A stretch of DNA of 64,000 nucleotides from Saprospiraceae bacterium (GTDB lineage Bacteria; Bacteroidota; Bacteroidia; Chitinophagales; Saprospiraceae), in the NCBI GenBank assembly GCA_019187225.1, contig JABAQQ010000026.1, forward strand, positions 1 to 64,000. Direction: 5' to 3'. The first letter of the stretch is position 1, and every line of letters begins with the position of its first letter. The translations under genes and the position numbers were made by a program. A model generated the notes under the pieces. It had not been told where the DNA came from and ran no database searches. It saw only the letters and a list, made by a program, of their open reading frames with translations. Positions 17,901 to 25,945 of the stretch are shown one piece after another.

Positions 17901-19417
17901 GGCACATGAAATGCTTTGTCGAGACAGCAGGGCGACATCGCTGTCGAATCGAGTATGCAGACAGTTACCGTATCCGTATTGCCGCCGTTCCACGGAAAGC
18001 TGTCTATGGTCAGCGGGAAGAGCGTGTCGAGCGGGAACACGCCGAGCGACACGCCGTTGGCCCAAACGGTGAACTTGCCGTCGCCGGGATTGCTGGCCTG
18101 GAAGTTCAGTTTTACCTTGTAGGTGCTGTCCGAAGTGCAGGCGCCGGTTTGCACCGTGATGTCCGTCACTTCACAGGGGCCGTACGGCAGGCAAGCGGGC
18201 GAGAGGAATTGCAATTCTTTGCAACAGGGGATGGCTGTGCCGGTGCAGATCTTGATGTAACTGAAAATGCCATCGTTCCAGGGAAAATCAGGGATATAAA
18301 GGGGTAAAGAATCGAAGCCGAACGTGCCGAGGTCGTGTCCGTTGGCCCAGACCTGGAAGGAATCCACCGCTGAGGTATCGTTCACCGTGAATTTCACCCA
18401 CACGCCAAAGGTGCTGTCGGAAGAACAGGAGTCCGTTTCTACCACCAGGTCTTTGATGCCGCAGGGGTGGACCGGCAGGCAATCGGGCACCTCGAACTCT
18501 GCAATTTTACAACAAAGTATCTGCGGAGGCAGCGTATCCACGTTGATATCGAGGGCGCAGACCTTTACGAAGTCCGTCGCTCCGCCGTTCCAGGGAAAGC
18601 TGTCGATAGTAACCGGCAGGGAATCGAGCGAGTAGAAACCCAGGAAATCGTCGTTGGCCCACAAGCCGAATTCGTCAACCGGCGAGGTTCCGGCAACGCC
18701 AAAATCAACCTCGACTCTGTACGTGCTGTCAGAGGTACACTCGCCCCTGGTCACGGTAAGATTGGAAATGATACAAGGCGTCTGGTTGCAGTCGGGAGCG
18801 TCGAAGGTGATGATTTCGCAGCAGTCGGGGTTGTCGTTGATACAAACTTTCAGTTGATCGGTCGGGTCGCCACTCCAGGGGAAAACAGGAATTTTGAGCG
18901 GCAACTGATTGAGGGGATAGATACCGAGGTAGGTTCCGTTGCCGGCCCATACTTCGAAGAAGTCGTTGCCCGGGTTGATGACCTGGAAATTCAATTTCAG
19001 CGAGTAGGTCAGGCTGCCGGGATTGCAGTCTCCTACGTCTACTGTCAGGTCATAAATGTCGCAGACAGCGCTTTGCGGACAAGCCGGGATCTGCACTGTT
19101 ACGTCGTCCTGGCAATCCTGGTAAACGGCATCCGTGACGACGAATTCTTTGATCGTCGGTATGGCGCCTGCCGTGAAGGGGCCAAGCGTGAGGGGCACCG
19201 AATCATAGGGGAAAGTGCCGTAGTTGACGCCATTGCCTTTGACAGTGAACTGGTTGGTGGTGCCGTTGTGCTCGAAGTCGAGTATCACGTAATACTGGCA
19301 GGTATTCGTCGGGGTAGCACCGGCCGTGGCGGTAAGGTCGAAGATGCTACACTGATTCTGCGCCCCCAGCGAACCGGCGAGCAACAGCAGCATCGGTAAA
19401 AAGGATAAAAAACGCAT
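14924..19417 (-). CDS. Secreted protein of 14 Cys-rich modules, T9SS type A cargo
   Basis: This 1,497-residue protein starts at the ATG at 19417 with a signal peptide (MRFLSFLPMLLLLAGSLGAQ); the in-frame ATG at 19495 would add a poor leader. It has fourteen tandem modules of about 95 residues. The typical module reads CEIYNLTVETGDCTGDSTY, then VWVNFSV.NPP, then FGVWANGQFLG, then LPL.I.DFPWNGG, then VKVCF, then CC.TKEFEVPDC, with four to six cysteines that probably form disulfides. Modules 1 and 14 differ from the rest and resemble each other (GNGVNYGTFPY and GNGNNYGNFPY), so they may be end caps. The last ~75 residues are a type A sorting domain. I do not know a named family for the module. 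A stiff surface fibre is a plausible inference. No binding target is visible. Confidence 0.8.
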   Translation of the reverse strand: MRFLSFLPMLLLLAGSLGAQNQCSIFDLTATAGATPTNTCQYYVILDFEHNGTTNQFTVKGNGVNYGTFPYDSVPLTLGPFTAGAIPTIKEFVVTDAVYQDCQDDVTVQIPACPQSAVCDIYDLTVDVGDCNPGSLTYSLKLNFQVINPGNDFFEVWAGNGTYLGIYPLNQLPLKIPVFPWSGDPTDQLKVCINDNPDCCEIITFDAPDCNQTPCIISNLTVTRGECTSDSTYRVEVDFGVAGTSPVDEFGLWANDDFLGFYSLDSLPVTIDSFPWNGGATDFVKVCALDINVDTLPPQILCCKIAEFEVPDCLPVHPCGIKDLVVETDSCSSDSTFGVWVKFTVNDTSAVDSFQVWANGHDLGTFGFDSLPLYIPDFPWNDGIFSYIKICTGTAIPCCKELQFLSPACLPYGPCEVTDITVQTGACTSDSTYKVKLNFQASNPGDGKFTVWANGVSLGVFPLDTLFPLTIDSFPWNGGNTDTVTVCILDSTAMSPCCLDKAFHVPGCLTGDTCAISNVVVDPGDCNPGGQSYSLTLNFEVNNPGNDFFDLWTGNGVYLGHFPLNELPLQIPAFPCTNNGVGVLKICINDNPNCCSIVEFQAPTCCGSNDPCEITNLAVQTGDCHGDDSYEVWLNFSVNNPLADHFGVWANGEFLGTFNLDSLPLYIPEFPWNGGQNDLVKVCFITPNGAIACCKTLEFEVPDCLPQPCEIYNLTVETGDCTGDSTYLVWVNFSVANPPGDTFGVWANGQFLGTFHLDSLPLQIEDFPWNGGYNDFVKVCFVNANDPNAPGTCCRTKEFEVPDCLDQGGPCEIYNLTVETGDCTGDSTYQVWVNFSVDNPPGDIFGVWANGQFLGTFHLDSLPLQIEDFPWNGGQNDLVKVCFVNANDPNAPGTCCRTKEFEVPDCLDQGGPCEIYHLTVETGDCTGDSTYQVWINFDVDNPPGNTYGLWINGVFYDTFSLDSLPLQINDFPWNGGYNDVVKVCFTNQGAVACCNTKEFAVPDCLDQGGYPCHISDLTIETGDCTGDSTYTVTINFDVDNPPSDEFVLWANNEILDTFNLGDLPLTIQDFPWDGGPVDHVKVCIFDNDNPPGQPFCCKLQPFQVPDCLDQGGGDCEITNLTVETGDCTSDDTYEVWINFDVVNPPTDEFGVWANGDFLGFFSADSLPLYIADFPWNGGANDVVKVCFNGNNNPSCPILCCAIEEFAVPDCLDQGGGDCEVTNLTVETGDCTGNDTYEVWINFDVDNPPGDQFGVWANGDFLGLFNLDSLPLYIADFPWNGGANDVVKVCFPTSGGSVTCCKTKEFEVPDCLDQDPCHIYDLHVVKTPCLCGQFFALVSFQHNNGGNEGFDIVGNGNNYGNFPYNYPQPIILGPFNGDGTTDYEFAVKDHLHPDCADDFHLGTVDCMTPVVDPNSDAKLVLSPNPASNWLNVTAQLQSGSAIGEATVQIYHADGRLVRTNTVADGSNFLLDVADLPAGIFRLALTAAAGRVEGTFAKQ

Positions 19418-19651
19418 GGGATGAAAGAGTTTGGTGAGAAAATGGATGAAAACCGATTTCAGAGGGATTAGCGAAAGATACGGGCTAAACGTCATTTGCT
19501 TCTCAATATTCCTTCGTTTTTGACGATTTTTTATGGAGAAAATTGCAAAAATGGCGACATATCAGTATTTTGATGTCTATCTATGAAAAACGTTGTCAGT
19601 TGGTAGGGAGGGCATGAACGCTCCCGGGTGTTCTGGAAATGACTGCAAAGA

Positions 19652-20017
19652 TTAACCAAAAAGGTCTAAAATTTTGGGTAAAAAAATGATCAGCCCCACT
19701 GCGCATGCTCCTGCCGCGATCATCAGAACCGCCGCTGCCGCCACGTCTTTCGCCTTGCCTGCCAAGGGGTGAAAGTCCGGCGAGACCAGGTCGGTCAGGT
19801 ATTCCAGCGCCGTGTTGATCGCTTCGAGGGCAAAAACCAGCGCAATGCAGATCACCACCGCCACCCATTCCATGCGGGATATCCGGAAATAAAATCCTGC
19901 CAGTGTCACAGCCACCGCCACGACCAGATGTATCCGGGCGTTCGGCTGGCTTCGCAGCAGATCGGCCAGGCCCTGAAACGCGAAGCGAAAACTATTGGCG
20001 CGTCTTCGAAGACTCAT
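19652..20017 (-). CDS. dgkA: Diacylglycerol kinase family protein (DgkA/undecaprenol kinase type)
   Basis: This is a small integral membrane kinase of 121 residues, the usual size for the family. It has three membrane segments, and the family signature is present: EAINTALEYLTDLV followed by GKAKDVAAAAVL. These contain the conserved Glu, Asn and the KD.AAAAV stretch that form the active site and metal site. Gram-negative DgkA phosphorylates diacylglycerol to recycle lipid, while relatives phosphorylate undecaprenol for cell-wall lipid carrier supply; the sequence does not decide between them. The start overlaps the end of the upstream membrane-protein gene by 26 nt on the same strand, which suggests an operon with translational coupling. 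Confidence 0.9.
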   Translation of the reverse strand: MSLRRRANSFRFAFQGLADLLRSQPNARIHLVVAVAVTLAGFYFRISRMEWVAVVICIALVFALEAINTALEYLTDLVSPDFHPLAGKAKDVAAAAVLMIAAGACAVGLIIFLPKILDLFG

Positions 20018-20375
20018 CGGGTGAAACGGGTTTGAACAAAGTTGGATCCTGTTGTTTCCGGTTTTGAGCGGGAGAATCCACCGGGTAAGAAAGGGGAGGG
20101 GAGAGGTTGTTCAGATGTGCTTTTTCGCCCATTTCATTTTTAAAAAAACAAATGGCGGCACTGCAACCGAGGCACACGAACATCAACCGCGATTTATTGA
20201 TGACCAGGAAAAAAAGTCCCAATAACAAAAAGCCCATCGCTACGAATACGGCGTGTTCAGCCCACCATTGAAAAGCCGGCAGCTTCGGAGGAAAAATGCA
20301 GGCCAGCGACCCGGCCAACAACACTACGGTCAGCCCTTGTCGTACCCGCCGGTTGTCGAAAATGCTAACATCCAT
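19992..20375 (-). CDS. Small membrane protein, hypothetical
   Basis: This 127-residue protein starts at the ATG at 20375; an in-frame TTG at 20393 is less likely. It has two or three hydrophobic segments (QGLTVVLLAGSLACIF, HAVFVAMGFLLLGLFFLVI and LMFVCLGCSAAICFF). A hydrophilic, Pro- and Ser-rich tail of about 45 residues overlaps the start of dgkA. I do not recognise a family. A TACCTTTG box on the minus strand at 20390-20383 is only 8 bases from the start codon, so the transcript may have almost no leader. Coupling to dgkA hints at a membrane or envelope role, but nothing in the sequence shows a specific function. Confidence 0.55.
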   Translation of the reverse strand: MDVSIFDNRRVRQGLTVVLLAGSLACIFPPKLPAFQWWAEHAVFVAMGFLLLGLFFLVINKSRLMFVCLGCSAAICFFKNEMGEKAHLNNLSPPLSYPVDSPAQNRKQQDPTLFKPVSPDESSKTRQ

Positions 20376-20428
20376 GGACGGGCAAAGGTACAACCAAACA
20401 TGTTGAAAATTTCTGCATTGCTTTCGGC

Positions 20429-20459
20429 TTGCTTTTTGTGAAGAGGCGTTTTACCTTTG
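20429..20459 (+). promoter_or_regulatory. Sigma-A promoter of tRNA-Ser(GGA)
   Basis: TTG (20429-20431), exactly 20 nt, then TACCTTTG (20452-20459) gives a full Bacteroidota sigma-A match, 13 nt before the tRNA 5' end. The spacing equals that of the two promoters near 10.7 kb. Confidence 0.7.
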
Positions 20460-20472
20460 CGTCCGCTTAAAA

Positions 20473-20560
20473 GGAGAGATGTCCGAGTGGTTTAAGGAGC
20501 GCGCCTGGAAAGTGCGTATACGTCACAAGCGTATCCGGGGTTCGAATCCCCGTCTCTCCG
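20473..20560 (+). tRNA. tRNA-Ser (anticodon GGA)
   Basis: The acceptor stem GGAGAGA/TCTCTCC is followed by discriminator G. The anticodon stem CGCGC/GTGCG encloses loop CTGGAAA, giving anticodon GGA. The long variable arm (tatacgtcacaagcgtat) is typical of class II tRNA-Ser, and the T arm CCGGGGTTCGAATCCCCG is intact. CCA is not encoded. Confidence 0.97.
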
Positions 20561-20581
20561 CTTCACCCGCCGAAGCCCTTT

Positions 20582-20760
20582 AGGGCGAAGGCGGGTAATC
20601 CACCCGTTTCACCATCTGAATCTGCCGCAAGCACAGAGTTCGGCGGTGTTTCAGGGCGAAGGCGGGTAATCCACCCGTTTCACCATCTGAATCTGCCGCA
20701 AGCACAGAGTTCGGCGGTGTTTCAGGGGCGAAGGCGGGATAATCACACGCTTTAACCATA
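20582..20760. repeat. Tandem 71-bp direct repeat, two full copies and a decayed third
   Basis: The unit begins agggcgaaggcgggtaatcc. Copies at 20582-20652 and 20653-20723 appear identical. A third copy starts at 20724 with an extra G and diverges after about 20 nt. The unit contains the arms gcgggt/acccg. It lies just after tRNA-Ser(GGA) and runs up to the GIY-YIG gene, and related gcgggtaa text recurs just before tRNA-Ser(CGA). Confidence 0.85.
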
Positions 20761-20765
20761 TTGCC

Positions 20766-21059
20766 ATGCATGAAAACAATGCCTCCGATGCCCCCGGAGA
20801 AAACCCTAAGTTCTTTTATGTTTACATCCTTCTTTGCGGTGACGGCGACCATTACACCGGTTGCACGTGCAATTTGAAGGAACGAATCAACCGGCATCAG
20901 AAAGGTTGGGTGGAAGTCACGAAAGAACGCAGGCCGGTCAAATTGATCTGGTGTTGCGCATTTCCTGAGAGAGAAAGAGCTTTTGAGTTTGAGCAGTATT
21001 TGAAATCGGGTTCCGGAAGGGCGTTTGCGAGGAAACATCTGTGTCCGGCGACGGTTTGA
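20766..21059 (+). CDS. Small GIY-YIG nuclease family protein
   Basis: This 97-residue protein consists almost entirely of a GIY-YIG domain. FYVYILLCGDGDHYTGCT carries YVY and YTG in place of GIY and YIG. It is followed by LKERINRHQKGW with the conserved Arg and His, and then FEFEQYLKSGSGRAFARKH with the metal-binding Glu. These are features of the short stand-alone GIY-YIG proteins (UPF0213/YhbQ-like) common in Bacteroidota, whose cellular role is poorly known. It is sandwiched between a tandem repeat and a tRNA-Ser gene, with no other gene on its strand. This context resembles a small mobile or hitchhiking unit, but no element ends were identified. Confidence 0.8.
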   Translation: MHENNASDAPGENPKFFYVYILLCGDGDHYTGCTCNLKERINRHQKGWVEVTKERRPVKLIWCCAFPERERAFEFEQYLKSGSGRAFARKHLCPATV

Positions 21060-21148
21060 ATTGATATAAAAGAGATGCCCGCTTTCGCTGTGAAACGGGA
21101 GAATAATAAAACGACCCGCCTTCGCCGTAAACGGCTACGGCGGGTAAA

Positions 21149-21235
21149 GGAGAGGTGGCAGAGCGGTTGAATGCACCTGATTCGAAATCAGACGTACCTG
21201 CGAGGGTACCGGGGGTTCGAATCCCTCCCTCTCCG
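21149..21235 (+). tRNA. tRNA-Ser (anticodon CGA)
   Basis: Acceptor GGAGAGG/CCTCTCC with discriminator G. The anticodon loop TTCGAAA gives anticodon CGA, and the long variable arm cgtacctgcgagggtacc marks a class II tRNA-Ser. The T arm has GGGGGTTCGAATCCCTC. The first pair of the anticodon stem is a C-A mismatch. CCA is not encoded. Confidence 0.95.
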
Positions 21236-21238
21236 CAC

Positions 21239-21269
21239 AAAGCCCGGCTACACCAGCCGGGCTTTTTTT
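21239..21269 (+). terminator. Terminator after tRNA-Ser(CGA)
   Basis: Perfect 11-bp stem aaagcccggct/agccgggcttt with a 5-nt loop and a seven-T tract. The A-rich left side may also help the minus-strand adhesin gene that ends at 21285. Confidence 0.9.
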
Positions 21270-21284
21270 GCCTTATTCAGAACA

Positions 21285-24200
21285 TCACTCCCGCAACAAA
21301 TTCACCGCCCCCTTCACCACCACCTCGCCGTCCGCGGCATCCACCCGGAGGATGTAGTAGTAAGTACCGGCCAGAAGTGTTTTTCCCGAAGCGGTTCCGC
21401 CGTCCCATTTTTCGTAGCCGCCGGGCCGGAACACGACCTCTCCCCAGCGGTTCAGTATGACGAGGCTCGATTTGCTGCCAATCTGCACACAGTTTGCCGT
21501 ATCGAAAACCTCCAGCGGGTCGAATTCGTCGTTGAGCCCGTCGCCGTTGGGGGTGATGACAGTGGGTATCTCCGCCTGCGCTTTTGTCAGGCAGGAAGGC
21601 AGGATACGGATAAAAACAGGCGCCGTGTCGCAGTAGGCCGGACATTCGTTGTGGCACAAAATATACTGCATGGAGTCGTATCCCACCGCGTGGATATCCG
21701 GGACGGCGATTTCGATGCCGGTCGCTCCGCTGAGGGTGGCAAGCGCCTGGCTTGGTTGCGTCAATACCTGGATAGAAACGCCTCCGCCCGGCGGAGTATC
21801 GTCATTGTCCATCACCGGTACCGTAACGGATTCGCCGGCGGTGACCACCGCGCTGTCGGCTTCGGCAGCAAAAGGCGGAATGGTTTTGAACGAGAGTTTC
21901 AGCGCAATATACATGCTGTCGCAACCGGCGTCATGGAATAAAGTATCCCGGTACAGACCGGCCTGAGATAGTATCTGTCCATTAAAATCATACATTTCAT
22001 TGGGACACAGCACAACATCCAGCGACTGGCTGGCAGCATCCGGGTAGAAAGACAATGATACATTGACCACCGTATCGCAATCTCCCCCGACGCCGGGTAT
22101 CGTTACTTCTCCATCCAGGTTGTTTTTATCGAACACCTCACCGCCAATCTGGATAGAGCCACCGGGGCACAGTTTTTCCACCCGGCTCAGCGTCACCACC
22201 GCGGAAGGATTGACGGTTTGCACTGCGGTACCCGTGCATCCGTTGGCGCCGGTCACGGTGACGTTATAAGTGCCGGCTGCACTGACCGTTATACCGGGTG
22301 TGTTCTGACCGCCCGACCATTGATATGCCTGGGATAAACCATTGACAGTCAATGTGACAGTGCCACTGCCGCAATCCAGTCCACCGGGAGGATCCATGCT
22401 AATCACGGGCACAGGCGGGGTTATATCCTGTATGACGGCAATGGATTCCGCATTGGAGCAGCCGTTGGGCAGGGTGACGGTGACCGTGTAATTGCCGGGC
22501 GCTCCGACGATTGCCGTTGCTCCGGTTCCTAAGCCGTTCGACCAAAGGTAAGTTCCGCCGCCGGTCGCCGACAGGGTGATGGTCGGATGGTTGCAGTCGA
22601 GGGTGTTGGAAGGCGCTGCTGTCAGGGTCACGACCGGCACCTGGGCGTTCTGGGTGATGGCGACGCTTGTCTGGGCCGTGCAGCCGTTGACCGGATCGGT
22701 GACCGTGACCGTATAGACACCGGGAGAATTTACGATTACGGTATTGGATGTTCCCAGATTCCCGGACCACTGGTAGGCGCCGCCTCCGCCCGCCGTCAGG
22801 GTGATGGAAACGACGGTGCAGGTCAGTTCGGTTGCCGTCGGCGTGATATCCGCGACAGGCAGATTGATGTTCTGCGTGACAATTTGGGTGGCCACGGACG
22901 TGCAGCCGTTACCGCCTGTGACCGTGACCTGGTAGGTTCCGGGAGTGCTCACATTCACTGTCGCCGTGTTACCGGGGCCGTTCGACCATTGGTAGGTGCC
23001 GCCGCCGATGGCGGTGAGTTGTACCGAGGTGTTGATGCAGGTCAAATGGGCGGCAGCCGGTATGGCGCTGATATTGGCGGTAGGCGTCGAGTTGTCTGTC
23101 CCAACGGTCACCGTACTTGCCGCCGAGCAACCATTGGCGTCGGTGATGGTGACGAGATACTGACCTGGGGGCAGGTTGTTGCGGTCTTCGGGTTCGTTGG
23201 GGCCGGGGAGGTCGGCCCAGTTGAAAGTGAATGGTGCTGCGCCGGCAGGGTGTAGGTTGATACTGCCATTGGATTGATTGCAGGTGGAGAGTGTGGTGGT
23301 TGCAGTAAGAGCAGGCAATTGGTTAACAGTGATTTGTACAGAATCTGTGGCGGTGCAACCGTTGTTATCCGTCACCGTGACGGAATACCAACCGGGAGCA
23401 TTTACCGATATGGTTGAATTGGTTTCGCTGTTATTCCAATGGAATATATCGCCCGGTCCTGCATCCAGCAACAAAGAAGAACCGGCACAGGCAACAATAT
23501 CAGGACCGAGGTTTACGGTGAAGTTGCAGGGCAGGATTACAGGCATGCAATCGGCAAATACTGAAGTATTGTTGAAAGCATCGGTTGCGGTTGCCGTTAC
23601 CATATCTCCCGGATTTAAAGCGGCAAGATATGGCGCTGCCAACTTCCATTGCCCGGTCGGATCGGCTATGGCAGAGCCCAGAAATACCCTGCCCTGACAT
23701 ACCATCGGCCCACAGTTGGAGGTGTCGTTGATGAATACTTCAATATAGTCGCCGGGAGAGGAAGTACCCGTTATTTGTGCAGCGCCGGCAACGTTGATCT
23801 GGGGAGAAGGATTGTAATTATTAGCATTTTCAAAATGGATAACAGGCCAATATCCTTCGTTGCAATAAATTTTGTTTTGCGAATATTTATTTTGGAAACT
23901 GGCGATACCCTGGATCGCCCATAGACTATAATTTGAAATTGTGTTGTGCTCAATTATATTGTTATTGCTCCCCCATTGAAGGTCTACTCCGCTCGCAATA
24001 CCCACCTGGGTCTTATCATAACTTTCGCCAAAAGTATTGTAACGTATCCGGTTGTTTTTGTTTCCCGCTTTAAATCCGATACCGACGTTTGTGCCCACAA
24101 AATAATTTCCTTTGTTTTCTGCTCCTATGATATAATTGCTGGTGTTGTCCCAAAAAAACAAAAAAGTGTTATAAAAGCCAGGCGTCATGTTCGTCTTTCT

Positions 24201-25808
24201 GAATTCTATTCCATAAATTTCGCATGAATCGGCTCCGTTGATGATGCCTGCGCTGCCGTCAGGGCAATCAACTATAATTTTTCCCGCCATCGGATAATTG
24301 CCGGGTTGGGTGGTGCCATCCAATACTGTTTTCGGGTCGGAAAACCCCGGCAGCGATGATGTTAAAGCAATTAAATGCGGCCCGGCTCCCGGAATATTAA
24401 AGCGGATCGTATCCGGCCCCGGGCGTGTATTGGCGCATTGGATGGCCGCGCGCAAAGAACCGGGACCGTCGTCGTTCACGTTCGTGACAGTTGTTGTGCA
24501 TGGCTCCCCCGCCGTCACAAACCAATACTCCTGACACCCGGCCGCACTGCCCAACTCATTATATGCCGTAACGTACACATAGACGGTATCGTTTATTGGT
24601 AAAGGTTGCACAGGTTGGTAGGTCGTCGTATTACCTACATCCACGTTGTTCAGCAGGTCGGAGCCGCCGGGAGTGGTAGAAAGGGTGAGGCGGTAGCCAT
24701 CGGGACAGCCATTGGCAGGGTTCCATGAAATGGAGGTGTCGATAGGTACATTCACACTGCCTTGCACAGGATGAGTTTGAAGTACACAATCCGGGATATC
24801 CAAGAAAAGATGTTTAATAGAGCCGTAAAAATCTACATACCAGCCTTCATTTTCGCTTACAAAAACAAAACGACCTGGTTGAAATGTTGTATTGTATGAA
24901 ATGGATGTGAAACTATTCCCCCCATCAGTAGTTTTTAATAAACCAGTAATTCCGCTTATCCATCCTACCTGGTTGTTCAGAAAAAACAAATAATCGTAAC
25001 AGGAATTGCCGTTATAGTTTGTCCAACTGTCTCCGCCGTCCGTTGTTTTGAAGTAATCGTCGCAACCAGCGGTCACGAATCCATTTAAGCTATCGGTGAA
25101 AAAAATACCTTCGATCCTTTCGCTCGAATTGATATTTTGTTGGTTCCATAACGCACCACCATCAATTGTTTTGAAAATCCGTGCCTCTGTTGTGTTCGAA
25201 TTGCTGCCTACTGCCCATCCTGTTTCAGAATTTAGAAAGAAAAGCCCCCATAAAACTGAATCTGTATCGAATACCTTAAACCAAGTTACGCCCCCATCGA
25301 TTGTCTTAAAAATTCCTTTTGTATATGTAACAAGCCATCCTAGGGTCGAGTCAATAAAAAAGATATCCATAACAGGCGTAAGTGTTCCGATACTGCTAAT
25401 TTGCCAGCTTTCACCGCCATCCGTTGTCCGAAATACGTTTCCCCGAGTGTTACCAATCCATCCATTGTTTGTTCCTCGAAAATGTATTGATACAAGCCGA
25501 TGGACGGTATTGGGGGCAGTAGGTAATAGATAAGTTTCATTATTCCACGACTCCCCTCCGTCTGTGGTTTTTAACAAAAGGCCATTGTAAATACCAATCG
25601 GTATTGTATCTCCTACTACAAACCCTGTCAGAGAATCAATAAAGTGAATATCAGAATACCTGTAGGTTGACTTTGGAGACTGTTCTTCCCAACACTGTGC
25701 TCCTACTTCCCCACAAAAAAACAAAAAAATAAGTGATAAAATGACCTTCCAACGGTTTAAATAGTCGTGCGGTCCAAAAGTTAAGTGAGGTTGATCCCTG
25801 TAGTTCAT
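21285..25808 (-). CDS. Giant T9SS type B mosaic protein (Ycf48-like propeller, beta-helix, SprB-like repeats)
   Basis: This 1,507-residue secreted protein has a long-leader signal peptide ending near residue 38 (FLFFCGEVGAQ). Residues about 40-340 hold repeats with KTTDGGESWNN-type turns, as in Ycf48/BNR propellers. Residues about 345-435 form a fibronectin-like domain (GYRLTLSTTPGGSDLLNN). Residues about 436-710 look like a right-handed beta-helix that begins GPGSLRAAIQCAN (CSLREA-like). Residues about 763-1340 are SprB-like modules of the WSNG..TVNVSTPGTYQVTV type. The final ~100 residues are a gliding-motility-type (T9SS type B) domain with TPNGDGLNDEF and NRWGEVVF. Type B cargo generally depends on a PorP/SprF partner. 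The 3' end is nearly identical to that of the next gene, and the N-terminal 2 kb is more AT-rich. A surface adhesin role is an inference. Confidence 0.82.
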   Translation of the reverse strand: MNYRDQPHLTFGPHDYLNRWKVILSLIFLFFCGEVGAQCWEEQSPKSTYRYSDIHFIDSLTGFVVGDTIPIGIYNGLLLKTTDGGESWNNETYLLPTAPNTVHRLVSIHFRGTNNGWIGNTRGNVFRTTDGGESWQISSIGTLTPVMDIFFIDSTLGWLVTYTKGIFKTIDGGVTWFKVFDTDSVLWGLFFLNSETGWAVGSNSNTTEARIFKTIDGGALWNQQNINSSERIEGIFFTDSLNGFVTAGCDDYFKTTDGGDSWTNYNGNSCYDYLFFLNNQVGWISGITGLLKTTDGGNSFTSISYNTTFQPGRFVFVSENEGWYVDFYGSIKHLFLDIPDCVLQTHPVQGSVNVPIDTSISWNPANGCPDGYRLTLSTTPGGSDLLNNVDVGNTTTYQPVQPLPINDTVYVYVTAYNELGSAAGCQEYWFVTAGEPCTTTVTNVNDDGPGSLRAAIQCANTRPGPDTIRFNIPGAGPHLIALTSSLPGFSDPKTVLDGTTQPGNYPMAGKIIVDCPDGSAGIINGADSCEIYGIEFRKTNMTPGFYNTFLFFWDNTSNYIIGAENKGNYFVGTNVGIGFKAGNKNNRIRYNTFGESYDKTQVGIASGVDLQWGSNNNIIEHNTISNYSLWAIQGIASFQNKYSQNKIYCNEGYWPVIHFENANNYNPSPQINVAGAAQITGTSSPGDYIEVFINDTSNCGPMVCQGRVFLGSAIADPTGQWKLAAPYLAALNPGDMVTATATDAFNNTSVFADCMPVILPCNFTVNLGPDIVACAGSSLLLDAGPGDIFHWNNSETNSTISVNAPGWYSVTVTDNNGCTATDSVQITVNQLPALTATTTLSTCNQSNGSINLHPAGAAPFTFNWADLPGPNEPEDRNNLPPGQYLVTITDANGCSAASTVTVGTDNSTPTANISAIPAAAHLTCINTSVQLTAIGGGTYQWSNGPGNTATVNVSTPGTYQVTVTGGNGCTSVATQIVTQNINLPVADITPTATELTCTVVSITLTAGGGGAYQWSGNLGTSNTVIVNSPGVYTVTVTDPVNGCTAQTSVAITQNAQVPVVTLTAAPSNTLDCNHPTITLSATGGGTYLWSNGLGTGATAIVGAPGNYTVTVTLPNGCSNAESIAVIQDITPPVPVISMDPPGGLDCGSGTVTLTVNGLSQAYQWSGGQNTPGITVSAAGTYNVTVTGANGCTGTAVQTVNPSAVVTLSRVEKLCPGGSIQIGGEVFDKNNLDGEVTIPGVGGDCDTVVNVSLSFYPDAASQSLDVVLCPNEMYDFNGQILSQAGLYRDTLFHDAGCDSMYIALKLSFKTIPPFAAEADSAVVTAGESVTVPVMDNDDTPPGGGVSIQVLTQPSQALATLSGATGIEIAVPDIHAVGYDSMQYILCHNECPAYCDTAPVFIRILPSCLTKAQAEIPTVITPNGDGLNDEFDPLEVFDTANCVQIGSKSSLVILNRWGEVVFRPGGYEKWDGGTASGKTLLAGTYYYILRVDAADGEVVVKGAVNLLRE

Positions 25809-25945
25809 TAGACAAAGTTCTTTTTTGCTTCCCCCTTGCTTTTGACGGCCGGGACTGAATAACTGAAAGAATAAGTATCGTTAAGATTAATATTCTTTTA
25901 GCGTAAGAGTCTTCAAATATCAGGCTTTTTTATGATCTCAGAATT

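Noticed and set aside
15452-19399. Plus-strand open frames of 300 or more codons opposite the Cys-rich repeat gene
   Set aside because: They repeat with the same period as the true gene on the other strand and have no independent protein features.
20582-20760. CRISPR array
   Set aside because: The repeats are directly adjacent 71-bp units without unique spacers, and no cas genes are near.
20580-21038. Minus-strand frame of 152 codons over the tandem repeat and GIY-YIG gene
   Set aside because: It translates the 71-bp repeat and the antisense of a well-supported GIY-YIG gene.
21209-21215. Extra GGGTACC-like hits (tRNA-Ser(CGA) variable arm, 10198, 13091, 45004, 56309, 58763)
   Set aside because: None has TTCCACTYA 13 nt downstream, and all lie inside genes or the tRNA.
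20938-21240. Minus-strand reading frame with GEGGIRTPGTLAGTSDFESG text
   Set aside because: This is the antisense translation of tRNA-Ser(CGA), a well-known false protein in databases.
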